Of a stretch of 35,634 nucleotides of DNA, positions 1-9,864 are shown one piece after another. Made by a program: the position numbers and the translations under genes. Numbering within the stretch: position 1 is the stretch's first letter; every line of letters begins with the position of its first letter. The notes under the pieces were generated by a model. That model saw only the letters and a program-made list of their open reading frames with translations. It was not told where the DNA came from and did not search any database. Source of the DNA: Cyclobacteriaceae bacterium (GTDB lineage Bacteria; Bacteroidota; Bacteroidia; Cytophagales; Cyclobacteriaceae). Location of the stretch: NCBI GenBank assembly GCA_026989505.1, contig JALSJF010000002.1:1-35634 (forward strand). The letters are read 5' to 3'.

Positions 1-28
1 GTGTTCTAAGCACAGCGCTACTTCATGG

Positions 29-102
29 CTCCTCAGGTTGGGCTCGAACCAACGACTCCCTGATTAACAGTCAGGTGCTCTAACCAACTGAGCTACTGAG
101 GA
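29..102 (-). tRNA. tRNA-Asn (anticodon GTT)
   Basis: The minus strand folds as a 74-nt tRNA cloverleaf. The 7-bp acceptor stem TCCTCAG/CTGAGGA pairs 102-96 with 36-30 and has a G discriminator. A D-arm (AGCTCAGTTGGTTAGAGC), an anticodon arm CCTGA-CTGTTAA-TCAGG with anticodon GTT, and a T-arm with GGTTCGAGCC are all present. No CCA is encoded directly after the discriminator, so it would be added after transcription. GTT reads both Asn codons. Confidence 0.97.
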
Positions 103-186
103 ATAGTATTGTCTTTTGCCGCTGCCTTCGCAAACGGGACTGCAATATTAGCAAATGCATTGATTTTCACAAAAGTTTATAAAGAA

Positions 187-230
187 TTAACCCGGAAAAT
201 TCACAAGAATTTTCCGGCCACGGGCTGATG
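187..230 (+). repeat. Interspersed palindromic repeat, family B copy 1
   Basis: An 11-bp perfect stem (192-202 with 207-217, loop ACAA) lies inside a 44-bp unit that recurs in the opposite orientation at 23535-23579. Both copies begin TTAACCCG and end GGGCTGATG. A stem base pair differs between copies in a paired way (G-C here, A-T there). It lies downstream of the minus-strand Nramp-like gene and could also act as its terminator, although no strong T-run follows. Confidence 0.7.
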
Positions 231-308
231 ATCCTGAGCCCCCCGGAACATCAGGATTAATGGCAAAAATTACCCTTCAACTACAAGCCAGCGCAAGCAT
301 AGCTACCG

Positions 309-326
309 GGCAGGCGAAGCCCTGCC
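309..326 (-). other. Small GC-rich hairpin at the 3' end of the Nramp-like gene
   Basis: On the minus strand GGCAGG and CCTGCC pair around a GCTTCG loop, starting at the stop codon of the transporter gene. No T-tract follows, so this is either a weak or processed 3' end or a REP-like hairpin. Its function is unknown. Confidence 0.4.
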
Positions 327-1609
327 TACGATAAAAATGTCTGCGCAAACCAATCCGGCATAAACCACACCATAAAGAAAATCAGCGTGAACACCGTCAG
401 GAAAACCAACCCGGCAATGGCTAACGCATTTAACCATCCCGGCATCCGGTACGCCTGTTCCACCTCTGCCGACTTAATAACAATATAATTCAACAGCCCG
501 GCCAACGGGGCTACCACAAACGATAAAATAGTGGCCAGGTCAACCAGGTTTTTTAAGTTGTTTAAAAAGTGGGAAATAACCCAGTAGGCAGCAATCGTGA
601 TCAGCAAAGTCCAGACAATGTATGCTTGCCGGCTATCAGCCGCAGCAGAGTCGTTAAACATGAGCTTAAAGGTCCGGTTCATCGAACGGCCGTAACCGTC
701 AACCACGGTAATGGTGGTGGAGAACATAGTAGAAAACGCTGCCACCGCAATAATGGTATAACTCCATTGGCCAATAGCCGTAGTAAACATCCTGATTAAC
801 TGGCTGGCAAACCCGGCCGAGCTGTTGGACAACTCGGTGCCTGTACCATAAATAATATTGGCCCCCAGGGTTAAAAAGAATAGCGATAACACCGCAGTAA
901 CCCAATAGCCAAAATTAAAATCGGCCAGGCTTTCCCGCAGGGTTGGGCGGTAACCGGTAGTCTTAGCCTTGGCTTCGGACCACAGGCTGGTCCAGGTAGA
1001 GATATCCACGGCCGTAGGCATCCAGCCCATCAGGGCAATGGCAAACATAATACCGGTAACAGAGTAAAGTTCCTTCGGTACAAAATCAGGGGCTTTGGCC
1101 ACCGGCCCGTGCACCACCGCGCTTACAAAGGCCACAAGGGTGGAGATCAGTAACACCAGCCCCACCAGTTTCAACAGGTTGTCCAGCAACCTGTACTTAC
1201 CAATTGCCAATACCGCTACGCAGATAATAAAGATGATCACCGCCCACACATCCGTAGGCAAGTAGATACCCAACAGGTTGCCCAACAGGCCTGCTGTAAC
1301 AAAGGTTACGGCAGCCGTTACAATAACCATCGAAGGGATAGACAACAAAAAATAGGCCCACACAATCCACCGGCCTTTGCGGGCGTAACCATCAATAATG
1401 CTAACGCCCGTGGCACTGGTATAACGCACGGCAAACTCAAAAAACGGGTACTTCAATACATTGGCTAAAACAATGGCCCCCAACAGGGCAAAGCCATAAT
1501 CAGCCCCCGCACGGGTAGATTGCACCAGGTGCGAAACCCCAATGCAGGTACTGGCAAATAATATGCCCGGCCCCAACACCTTAAAAAATTTCTGCATGCG
1601 TTCCCCCAT
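326..1609 (-). CDS. Nramp-family (SLC11-like) transporter lacking the DPGN motif
   Basis: This 427-aa, highly hydrophobic protein has about 11 membrane segments and the Nramp N-terminal signature (GPG at residues 13-15, then RAGADYGF). Known Nramp transporters import Mn2+ or Fe2+ with protons using a DPGN motif in TM1 and a metal-binding Met-Pro in TM6. Here the DPGN position reads GVSH (about residues 24-27). A GWMP segment remains in the TM6-like region. The fold call is firm, but classical Mn/Fe transport is doubtful, and another substrate, such as Mg2+ as reported for Nramp-related NRMT proteins, is possible. The start could be residue 1 or Met5, which has a G-rich stretch just upstream. 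The gene stands alone. Confidence 0.8.
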   Translation of the reverse strand: MGERMQKFFKVLGPGILFASTCIGVSHLVQSTRAGADYGFALLGAIVLANVLKYPFFEFAVRYTSATGVSIIDGYARKGRWIVWAYFLLSIPSMVIVTAAVTFVTAGLLGNLLGIYLPTDVWAVIIFIICVAVLAIGKYRLLDNLLKLVGLVLLISTLVAFVSAVVHGPVAKAPDFVPKELYSVTGIMFAIALMGWMPTAVDISTWTSLWSEAKAKTTGYRPTLRESLADFNFGYWVTAVLSLFFLTLGANIIYGTGTELSNSSAGFASQLIRMFTTAIGQWSYTIIAVAAFSTMFSTTITVVDGYGRSMNRTFKLMFNDSAAADSRQAYIVWTLLITIAAYWVISHFLNNLKNLVDLATILSFVVAPLAGLLNYIVIKSAEVEQAYRMPGWLNALAIAGLVFLTVFTLIFFMVWFMPDWFAQTFLS

Positions 1610-1866
1610 AGTCTTTTAAATTTTACCCGGCACCAAATATAGATAAAGATTACGAGCCACCTAAGCCCAACTATCCATGAAAATCTTCCGGGCCAATACC
1701 GGATAAACACAGAATTACGCCATATTGGCATAGTATTCTTTCTTATAGTCAAAATAAATGTCATTTTGTCTGGTTATTTGTTGAAAAATAAGCTACAAAC
1801 CCTTTTGGTACGATTTTGATTGTATGCTGGGCAGAATTGATCTTGAAAACTAAAACATTTAAAGTC

Positions 1867-2304
1867 ATGAGCATAGTAAGATACAGAAACGGAGCTACAA
1901 GTTATTTCCCTACCAACATGGGTGAATTACTTGAAAGGTTTTTTAACGATTCTTTATACGACAACACCCAGGAGCAAAAATTTGTGCCGGAGGTAGATGT
2001 ATTGGAATCGGAGAAAAGTTACGAGCTGCACTTTGCCGTACCGGGTTTTGACAAAGAAAACTTCAACCTGGAGGTAGATGACAATGTGCTGATCGTAAGT
2101 GGCGAACGCAAATTCAAGGACGAAAAATCCGAAAAGACATTTAAGTCGGTGCAAACGCGTTATGGTTCATTTACCCGCAGCTTTACGTTGCCCGAAAACG
2201 TCAACCTCAACAAAATTGAAGCCCATTACAAAAATGGCATTCTTGAGGTAGTTATCCCTAAAGATGAAACCAAACTGGTTAAAACCAACATCAAAGTAAA
2301 GTAA
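1867..2304 (+). CDS. hsp20: Small heat-shock protein, Hsp20/alpha-crystallin family
   Basis: This 145-aa cytoplasmic chaperone of the Hsp20 family would bind unfolding proteins as an oligomer without ATP. The N-terminal arm (about residues 1-45) is followed by an alpha-crystallin domain: a VPEVDVLESEKSYELHF strand region, then VPGFDKENFNLEV, and the family's C-terminal GILEVVIPK signature. The domain ends only a few residues before the C-terminus. I chose the ATG at 1867 rather than the open frame from 1816, because the upstream 17 residues do not resemble the family. The gene is monocistronic, with a strong hairpin terminator 33 bp after the stop. Confidence 0.93.
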   Translation: MSIVRYRNGATSYFPTNMGELLERFFNDSLYDNTQEQKFVPEVDVLESEKSYELHFAVPGFDKENFNLEVDDNVLIVSGERKFKDEKSEKTFKSVQTRYGSFTRSFTLPENVNLNKIEAHYKNGILEVVIPKDETKLVKTNIKVK

Positions 2305-2336
2305 CGTGCTGGGCATAGCGAGTTGTGCGTTAGGTT

Positions 2337-2368
2337 AAAAAAGGGTGGGCTTTGGTCCACCCTTTTTT
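2337..2368 (+). terminator. Rho-independent terminator after hsp20
   Basis: A 12-bp perfect inverted repeat (2337-2348 with 2357-2368) has an 8-nt loop and ends in a run of six T. The leading A-run makes it potentially bidirectional. Confidence 0.85.
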
Positions 2369-2457
2369 CGGCCCGGCCAGGGAAACATGAATTAATTCCC
2401 AAACCGCACAACAGAATGGTCTGTTTTGCGTAGTTAAGTAAAAAAACATTTCAGGTT

Positions 2458-3888
2458 ATGAACAGAAATTTCATTTTCGCCATTTTTGCAGCCGCCATCC
2501 TTGGGGGCGCCATTGCCATCGGGGGCTATAAGACCCTTGAACCGGAGGCCACTCCGGCATACAATTCAATCCAGGAGCGCCAGCAACAAATTGTACAAAC
2601 GGTGGCCTCGAAGTACAGCGAGACCGTACCGGTAAACCTTGACTTCACCGCCATTGCCAGCAAAGCGGTCAACAGTGTAGTGTATATCCAATCAAAATAC
2701 GACTCCCGCACCATCACCCAGGGGTTTTACCGGTACCAGCAAGGGCCGGCCATGGCCAGCGGCTCCGGGGTAATTGTTTCGGATGACGGTTATATTGTTA
2801 CCAATAACCATGTGGTAGAAGATGCAGCCGAAGTAAAAGTGACCCTGGAAGACAACCGCAGCTATACCGCCAAAGTAATTGGCACCGACCCCACCACCGA
2901 TCTGGCCCTGATTAAAATAGAGGAAGAGAACCTGGAGTTTTTGCCCTACGGCAACTCCGATGAGGTAGTGGTTGGCCAGTGGGTGCTGGCCGTAGGCAAC
3001 CCGTTTAATTTAACCTCTACCGTAACGGCCGGCATTGTCAGCGCCAAGGCCAGGAACATCGGCATCCTGCGCGATGAGAACAACCTGCAGATCGAATCGT
3101 TCATTCAAACCGATGCGGCCGTAAACCCCGGCAACTCGGGCGGGGCGCTGATCAACACCTCCGGCCAGTTGGTGGGCATCAACACCGCCATTGCCTCCTC
3201 TACCGGCAGCTATACCGGCTACTCTTTTGCCGTGCCGGTAAACCTGGTAAAAAAAGTGATTGACGATCTGCTGGAGTTTGGCGTAGTACAGCGCGGGTTG
3301 CTGGGCATCCAGATACGCGACCTGTCGGCTGACCTCTCCAAAGAAGAGAACCTGGATATCGTTGAAGGCGTATATGTAGTGGAGGTAAACGAAGGCAGTG
3401 GCGCGGAAGAAGCCGGAATTAAACCCCATGACGTAATTATTAAAGTTGACGGCCACCAGGTGCGCACCAGTTCACAATTGCAGGAGTTAGTCGCCATCCA
3501 CCGCCCGGGCGACAAAGTGGAGGTGGTTTTGCTGCGCGATGGCAAAGAGAAAACCGTTACCGCTACCCTGCATAATTTCAGTGGCACAACGTCTGTGGTT
3601 AAAAAAGTTACCGAAGCAACCATCGAGGGTTCGGTATTTGAAGAGATATCTCAGCAGGAGAAAAAACGCCTGAATATTGATGGCGGGGTAAAGCTTATTG
3701 AAGTTGGCGAAGGGAAATGGGCGGCAGCCGGCATTGACAAAGGCTTTATCATCACCCATGTTGATAAAATAAAGATCAATTCACTTAACGATCTGAAGCG
3801 TGTCATGGCACACAAAAAAGGGGAAAGGGTGATTTTCCTCGGGGTATTCCCCGATGGTACCAAATCGTATTATTCGGTTGACTGGTAA
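2458..3888 (+). CDS. htrA: HtrA/DegP-family periplasmic serine protease
   Basis: This 476-aa protein has an N-terminal signal or anchor segment (about residues 5-24), a trypsin-like protease domain and two PDZ domains (about 270-370 and 385-470). The catalytic triad is visible: His118 in TNNHVVED, Asp148 in TTDLALIKI and Ser227 in NPGNSGGA. HtrA proteins degrade or refold damaged envelope proteins, with PDZ domains recognising exposed C-termini. The length and architecture are normal for Bacteroidota DegP/DegQ homologues. It lies just downstream of the small heat-shock gene on the same strand, separated by a terminator, so the two may share a stress role but probably not a transcript. Confidence 0.95.
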   Translation: MNRNFIFAIFAAAILGGAIAIGGYKTLEPEATPAYNSIQERQQQIVQTVASKYSETVPVNLDFTAIASKAVNSVVYIQSKYDSRTITQGFYRYQQGPAMASGSGVIVSDDGYIVTNNHVVEDAAEVKVTLEDNRSYTAKVIGTDPTTDLALIKIEEENLEFLPYGNSDEVVVGQWVLAVGNPFNLTSTVTAGIVSAKARNIGILRDENNLQIESFIQTDAAVNPGNSGGALINTSGQLVGINTAIASSTGSYTGYSFAVPVNLVKKVIDDLLEFGVVQRGLLGIQIRDLSADLSKEENLDIVEGVYVVEVNEGSGAEEAGIKPHDVIIKVDGHQVRTSSQLQELVAIHRPGDKVEVVLLRDGKEKTVTATLHNFSGTTSVVKKVTEATIEGSVFEEISQQEKKRLNIDGGVKLIEVGEGKWAAAGIDKGFIITHVDKIKINSLNDLKRVMAHKKGERVIFLGVFPDGTKSYYSVDW

Positions 3889-3906
3889 CCGGGGCTGCCC
3901 CGTAGT

Positions 3907-3940
3907 AAAGAGGAGTCTGGCTGCAGGCTCCTCTTTTTTT
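3907..3940 (+). terminator. Rho-independent terminator after htrA
   Basis: A 9-bp stem AAAGAGGAG/CTCCTCTTT (3907-3915 with 3928-3936) with a 12-nt apical part runs into a T-tract, starting 18 bp after the htrA stop codon. Confidence 0.8.
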
Positions 3941-4023
3941 ATGCCTGAAGGATAACAAAAACTGCCGGCAAAATGAGGCCGGTTATCCGTAGCCCGAATG
4001 GTGAATTTATCGGGAAATAGACT

Positions 4024-4031
4024 TAGCTTTG
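4024..4031 (+). promoter_or_regulatory. Candidate -7 promoter box for the aldehyde dehydrogenase gene
   Basis: TAGCTTTG matches the Bacteroidota primary-sigma -7 consensus TAnnTTTG and lies 20 bp before the ATG at 4052. No good -33 TTTG is seen. Its position inside the longer open frame from 3998 argues for the ATG at 4052 as the true start. Confidence 0.5.
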
Positions 4032-4051
4032 CCAACAAAAATATCACTATC

Positions 4052-5596
<1,545 letters not shown>

Positions 5597-5616
5597 CCGT
5601 ATTCCTGAGGTAATAG

Positions 5617-5690
5617 TGAAAATATTGCGCTGAGGCTATTTATTTTAGTATTTATTGAGGATGGCCGGTTTTACCAGCGCAATATTTTCA
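5617..5690. repeat. 16-bp perfect inverted repeat around a 42-bp AT-rich centre
   Basis: Arms at 5617-5632 and 5675-5690 (TGAAAATATTGCGCTG and its complement) are perfectly complementary. They lie in the intergenic space between the aldehyde dehydrogenase and the response-regulator gene. No T-run follows either arm, so it is not a classical terminator. It could be a 3'-end hairpin, paired protein-binding sites, or a small invertible segment. Confidence 0.75.
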
Positions 5691-5747
5691 TAGATTATTG
5701 GTATTATTCTCATTTAGCCCTAAATTGGGAACTCTAAAAGATTAACA

Positions 5748-6161
5748 ATGGCCAAAGTAAAATATTATGCCGTAATGCTTATCGATGATAACGAGATCGA
5801 TAATCTTATTAACCAGAAAATGATTGAAGCCTCCGGTATCACGGAGCACATATACACCCACACCGGGGCCCGCAGTGCCATCGAGTTCCTGAAAAACATG
5901 GAAAAACTGCGCGATACAGGCAAAAACGTATTGCCGGAAATGATTTTTTTAGATATTGATATGCCCTTGATGGATGGGTTTCAGTTCCTGGATGAGTTTG
6001 AAAAACTGGAAGAAGAAACCAAAAAACATTGTAGTGTGGTAATGCTCACTTCTTCCATCAGCCCGGCTGATGTCAATAAGTCGAAAAAGTACGAGTATGT
6101 GAAAAAGTACATCAACAAGCCCCTCACCCAGGAAAACCTGGAGCGGCTGAAGCCCAGCTAA
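5748..6161 (+). CDS. Single-domain response regulator (receiver only)
   Basis: This 137-aa CheY-like protein contains one receiver domain and no output domain. Conserved residues are visible: the acidic pair Asp13-Asp14, phospho-acceptor Asp69 in FLDIDMPLMDG, Thr101 in VVMLTSS and Lys124 in YINKPLT. Such proteins pass phosphate to partners or bind them directly. No histidine kinase is adjacent, so the partner is unknown. The gene is convergent with the next one and the stop codons overlap by 4 bp. Confidence 0.9.
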   Translation: MAKVKYYAVMLIDDNEIDNLINQKMIEASGITEHIYTHTGARSAIEFLKNMEKLRDTGKNVLPEMIFLDIDMPLMDGFQFLDEFEKLEEETKKHCSVVMLTSSISPADVNKSKKYEYVKKYINKPLTQENLERLKPS

Positions 6162-7588
6162 ACGATCTCCTGCACAAACCGTTGATCTAACTGTAAGTAC
6201 AAAACCGGCTGAAACCTGAGCGGGTGAAATTGTTGCAGCCTTTCAATTTGCACCCCGATTTTTTGTGGTTTGTCCGCCTGGTTGTCGCTATTGAGGATAC
6301 TCAACAACTTAACAAACACTTGCAGATGTGGGGCATTTTCAGCCCCGATGATCCGTAAAACCCGTTGGGCCGAAGTGAGGTTCTGCTTGAACAACACCCT
6401 GTCCTGCTGCAGGTATTTCATGAAGGCCGTCAGGCATTTAACCTCTAATTGCAGATGATAGTGCTCTTTAAAGCCTACTTCATTGGTAAGTTTAAACAAC
6501 CATTTGGCCGCCTCGGCATATTCGCCAATATGATAGCAGGCAAGCGCCCGGTAAATAAAGTAAACCACTTTGGCCGGCTGGCTGCAATTGGCTACCTGAA
6601 ACCCGCCAAACAGGCGGTCTTCCCTGGCCGACAAGCCCAACGTATAATCAAAATGCTTCCACTGCAGTTTGGCAATCAGCACCTGGGCCGGAAAACCATA
6701 GTTTTCATAATGGATTAAGAACTCCGGAATCCGGCTGTTGGTTTCATCCAGTACTACCTGCGCTTTCCTTGTTATCCCGTGTTTGTGGTAATAGGCGAAG
6801 CGGATGTATTTAAACAACAGGTGCAAATGCTTATAAATACCATCCTTCGGGTAGCGCTTAAAAATATCCTCAACCCCGGCCAGTACATCTTCTACCGGTT
6901 GCAATTGGTACTTATCGTACGCTTCTTCATCCACATATAAACAATGAAAAACCTGCAAGGCAGCGAGGTAAACAAACATCCGGTGCGACTGGTACAAGGC
7001 ACAAACATTCTTCATCTCCTCAAACAGGGCTGTCAGCGCCATTTTTTTGGAGGTGTCGCCCATCACATAGTATAGCCCGTACTCAACAAAATACTTGGCC
7101 AGCAGGTCTTCCGCCTTATCTAAGGCCAGGCTATAGGCAACATGGCGGTTATACAACTTGGAGTAATGAAAATATTCGTGGGTGTTGAGGTGCAGCTTTT
7201 TCAGGTATTTGTAAACGATGGTCAGCTCATTCGACAAATCGTATTTGGTCAGCTCCCGCTCCAGCTTTTTCAACGTGGCCAGGGCCACCACCGGCTGCTC
7301 GGTAAACATGATATCCTCGATGCTGAGCAATTTGTTCAGTACATCGGCCCTGGGGCTGTCTGACTGCCGCACTAAGTAATTTTGCACTTTTGTCCTTAAC
7401 CGGGAACGCAGGGTAGTATAGGCATTGGGGCCCAGCTTCAACTCACTTTTGATGGCCTCATCAGAAGCGTTATTGAGCAGCAACTCAAAAAGCAGGGCCA
7501 CCTTATCGTTCTCCCGGTAAAACGATTTACGCACCCCTTTGATATGGTCTTTGGATAACGCCAGCACTATGTCCCTGATGCTCTTCAT
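6158..7588 (-). CDS. Conserved-looking helical protein of unknown function
   Basis: This 476-aa protein has no signal peptide or membrane segment. It is predicted by eye to be almost entirely helical, with TPR-like spacing (for example FIYRALACYHIGEYAEAAKWLFKL near residue 350). Residues 30-75 look like a small helical DNA-binding or adaptor segment (DEAIKSELKLGPNAYTTLRS), but this is weak. I do not recognise a named family. It converges on the lone response regulator with a 4-bp stop overlap. A functional link between the two is possible but not shown. Confidence 0.75.
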   Translation of the reverse strand: MKSIRDIVLALSKDHIKGVRKSFYRENDKVALLFELLLNNASDEAIKSELKLGPNAYTTLRSRLRTKVQNYLVRQSDSPRADVLNKLLSIEDIMFTEQPVVALATLKKLERELTKYDLSNELTIVYKYLKKLHLNTHEYFHYSKLYNRHVAYSLALDKAEDLLAKYFVEYGLYYVMGDTSKKMALTALFEEMKNVCALYQSHRMFVYLAALQVFHCLYVDEEAYDKYQLQPVEDVLAGVEDIFKRYPKDGIYKHLHLLFKYIRFAYYHKHGITRKAQVVLDETNSRIPEFLIHYENYGFPAQVLIAKLQWKHFDYTLGLSAREDRLFGGFQVANCSQPAKVVYFIYRALACYHIGEYAEAAKWLFKLTNEVGFKEHYHLQLEVKCLTAFMKYLQQDRVLFKQNLTSAQRVLRIIGAENAPHLQVFVKLLSILNSDNQADKPQKIGVQIERLQQFHPLRFQPVLYLQLDQRFVQEIV

Positions 7589-7650
7589 TTGCTGACATAA
7601 AACTCGGCCTAATTTTTTACCCAGCCAAAATATTAACCGGGCAATTTACT

Positions 7651-8544
7651 TTAGGGTTGCCCCCGGGTTTTACGCACACTCACCAGATATACCCCGGTAA
7701 AAATCAGCAAGGCATATAGTACCTCGGGCAGGGTAAGCTTATCCCCCCGGAAGCTGAGGGCTATAAAAGCAGAAAACAAGGGTTGCAGATAGATATAATA
7801 GCCCACAATAGAGGGGCTGACATAGTGCAGGGCCCAGGTGTTGAGCAGGTAGGCCAGAAAAGTGGTACCGATGACAATATAGGCCAACGACCACCAGGCA
7901 TCGGCCGGCAAGTCCGCCCAGGCCACCTCGCTAAACTCCCCGAACCCGAAGGGCAGGACCATCAGCATGCCAAACAAAAACACCCATTTAATAATGGTGA
8001 TGGCCTTATAGCGCATCATCAGCGGTTTCACAAAGACCAGATAAACACTAAAGGAAACAGCATTAATCAGGATAAATAAGTTACCCAAAAAAGTTTCGCT
8101 TGATAAGGTAAAGCCGTCAATGCCTATCAGCAGAATGGCCCCGGTGGCCCCCAGGGCAATGCCCACTATTTTGTTCAGTGTAATCCGTTCTTTTAAAACA
8201 AAATACGACACCACCAGTACGGTAATCGGGGACGAAGTCATAATGACCGAAGCGCTGATGGGCGTGGTCAGGCTCAGGCCTTTAAAGAACATCAATTGGT
8301 TAACCGCCACACCAAAAACCGCCAGGCCCAGCAGGCGCAGGTAGTCGCGCTTATATTTTATCTTTTCCCCGCCTTGCAGGTAGCCGATAAACCAATACAG
8401 CAAGGCACCGATTATCACCCGGATAAAAATTACCCCGAACGGGCCGACATAAGCCGGCATCACCACTTTGGCAATACTGTAATTGGCCCCGTAAATCAGG
8501 CCTACGGTAAGGAGTGCCGCATGTATTTTCAGCTTGGATGGCAT
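7651..8544 (-). CDS. EamA/DMT-superfamily transporter
   Basis: This 297-aa protein has about ten hydrophobic segments arranged as two EamA repeats. The first holds GANYSIAKVVMPAYVGPFGVIFIR, ending near residue 140. The second begins at about residue 155 (LFILINAVSFSVYLVFVKPLM). The family exports or imports small metabolites such as amino acids. The substrate cannot be told here. It is divergent from rarA, with 51 bp between the two starts, so the intergenic space must hold both promoters. Confidence 0.9.
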   Translation of the reverse strand: MPSKLKIHAALLTVGLIYGANYSIAKVVMPAYVGPFGVIFIRVIIGALLYWFIGYLQGGEKIKYKRDYLRLLGLAVFGVAVNQLMFFKGLSLTTPISASVIMTSSPITVLVVSYFVLKERITLNKIVGIALGATGAILLIGIDGFTLSSETFLGNLFILINAVSFSVYLVFVKPLMMRYKAITIIKWVFLFGMLMVLPFGFGEFSEVAWADLPADAWWSLAYIVIGTTFLAYLLNTWALHYVSPSIVGYYIYLQPLFSAFIALSFRGDKLTLPEVLYALLIFTGVYLVSVRKTRGQP

Positions 8545-8595
8545 AGAATTCTCGCGAAATTACGACATTAGGGGAATAATTATAATTGCCAGACA

Positions 8596-9864
8596 TTGTT
8601 CGATTCGAAAACACCTTTAGCCGAGCGCCTGCGGCCGGCAAGCATTGGCGACCTGGCCGGCCAGGAGCACCTGCTGGGGCCAGACGGGGTATTGAAGAAA
8701 GTAATTACCAGCGGCCATATCCCTTCCATGATTCTCTGGGGCCCGCCCGGAGTAGGTAAAACCACCATTGCCAACATTATTGCCAACGAGGTAAAATCGC
8801 CTTTTTTTACCCTCAGTGCGGTATCGGCCGGGGTAAAAGATGTACGCGAGGTAATCAACAAAGCCACCCGGCTGGCCCGGGCCATTTTATTTATTGATGA
8901 GATCCACCGGTTCAACAAATCGCAGCAGGATGCCCTGCTGGGGGCAGTAGAAAAAGGCACCATTACCCTGATAGGCGCTACCACCGAAAACCCCTCTTTC
9001 GAGGTTAACTCAGCCCTGCTCTCCCGCTGCCAGGTTTATACCCTCAAACCATTAACCCGGGCGCATCTGGAAGTGCTGCTGCAAAAAGCCCTGACCGAAG
9101 ATTTTGCCCTAAAAAAGAAGAAGGTGGTTTTTAAAGAAAAAGAAGCCTTGTTTAACCTGGCCGGGGGCGATGCCCGCAAACTGTATAATTTAATTGAGCT
9201 GGTAGCCGATGCCGCCACCGGAGACAGCCTGGAAGTAACCAACGACAAGCTTATTTCCCTGGCACAGCAACGCATTGCCCTCTACGATAAAGCCGGGGAA
9301 CAACATTATGATATTATTTCGGCCTTTATCAAATCCATCCGGGGCAGTGACCCCAATGCCGCTTTATATTACCTGGCACGGATGATTGAAGGGGGCGAAG
9401 ATGTGAAATTTATTGCCCGCAGGTTGCTGATCCTGGCGGCCGAAGACATCGGTAACGCCAACCCCACCGCCCTGGTGCTGGCCAGCAGTTGCTTTCAGGC
9501 AGTGAATGTAATTGGCTACCCCGAGGCTGAGATCATTTTATCGCAGGCCGTCACCTATCTTGCCTCTTCACCCAAAAGCAATGCCAGCTACAGGGCAATT
9601 AAGGCAGCCCGCAAAAAAGTGGCCGAAACCGGTGACCTGCCCATCCCCCTGGCCCTGCGCAATGCCCCAACCCGGCTGATGAAGGATGAGGGCTATGGCC
9701 AGGGCTATAAATATGCCCACGCCCACCCCGGCAACTTTGCCGATATGGAATTTATGCCCGCAGCCCTGGCCAATACCAAATTCTATGAGCCCGGTGATAA
9801 TGCCCGTGAAAATGAAATAAGAAAGCGGTTGCGGGCTTTGTGGAAGGAAAAGTATGGGTATTAA
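8596..9864 (+). CDS. rarA: Replication-associated recombination protein A (AAA+ ATPase)
   Basis: This 422-aa RarA/MgsA/WRNIP1-family protein acts at stalled replication forks. It begins with the family's PLAERLRP and AGQEHLLGP, has Walker A GPPGVGKTT (residues 49-57) and Walker B FIDEIHRFNKSQQDALL (about 99-115), sensor GATTENPSFE, and the C-terminal tetramerisation region with YLARMIEGGEDVKFIARRL. The start is inferred to be TTG at 8596: the frame is closed by a stop at 8569-8571, no ATG or GTG lies between, and the family N-terminus follows directly. It converges with a glycosyltransferase with a 4-bp stop overlap. Confidence 0.95.
   Translation: MFDSKTPLAERLRPASIGDLAGQEHLLGPDGVLKKVITSGHIPSMILWGPPGVGKTTIANIIANEVKSPFFTLSAVSAGVKDVREVINKATRLARAILFIDEIHRFNKSQQDALLGAVEKGTITLIGATTENPSFEVNSALLSRCQVYTLKPLTRAHLEVLLQKALTEDFALKKKKVVFKEKEALFNLAGGDARKLYNLIELVADAATGDSLEVTNDKLISLAQQRIALYDKAGEQHYDIISAFIKSIRGSDPNAALYYLARMIEGGEDVKFIARRLLILAAEDIGNANPTALVLASSCFQAVNVIGYPEAEIILSQAVTYLASSPKSNASYRAIKAARKKVAETGDLPIPLALRNAPTRLMKDEGYGQGYKYAHAHPGNFADMEFMPAALANTKFYEPGDNARENEIRKRLRALWKEKYGY

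Noticed and set aside
3010-3623. Minus-strand open frames of 134-148 codons within htrA
   Set aside because: Shadows of the protease gene; the protease frame has all catalytic motifs.
9861-9864. 4-bp overlaps of convergent stop codons at 6158-6161 and 9861-9864 as a special signal
   Set aside because: Compact convergent gene pairs with such overlaps are common; no further structure seen.
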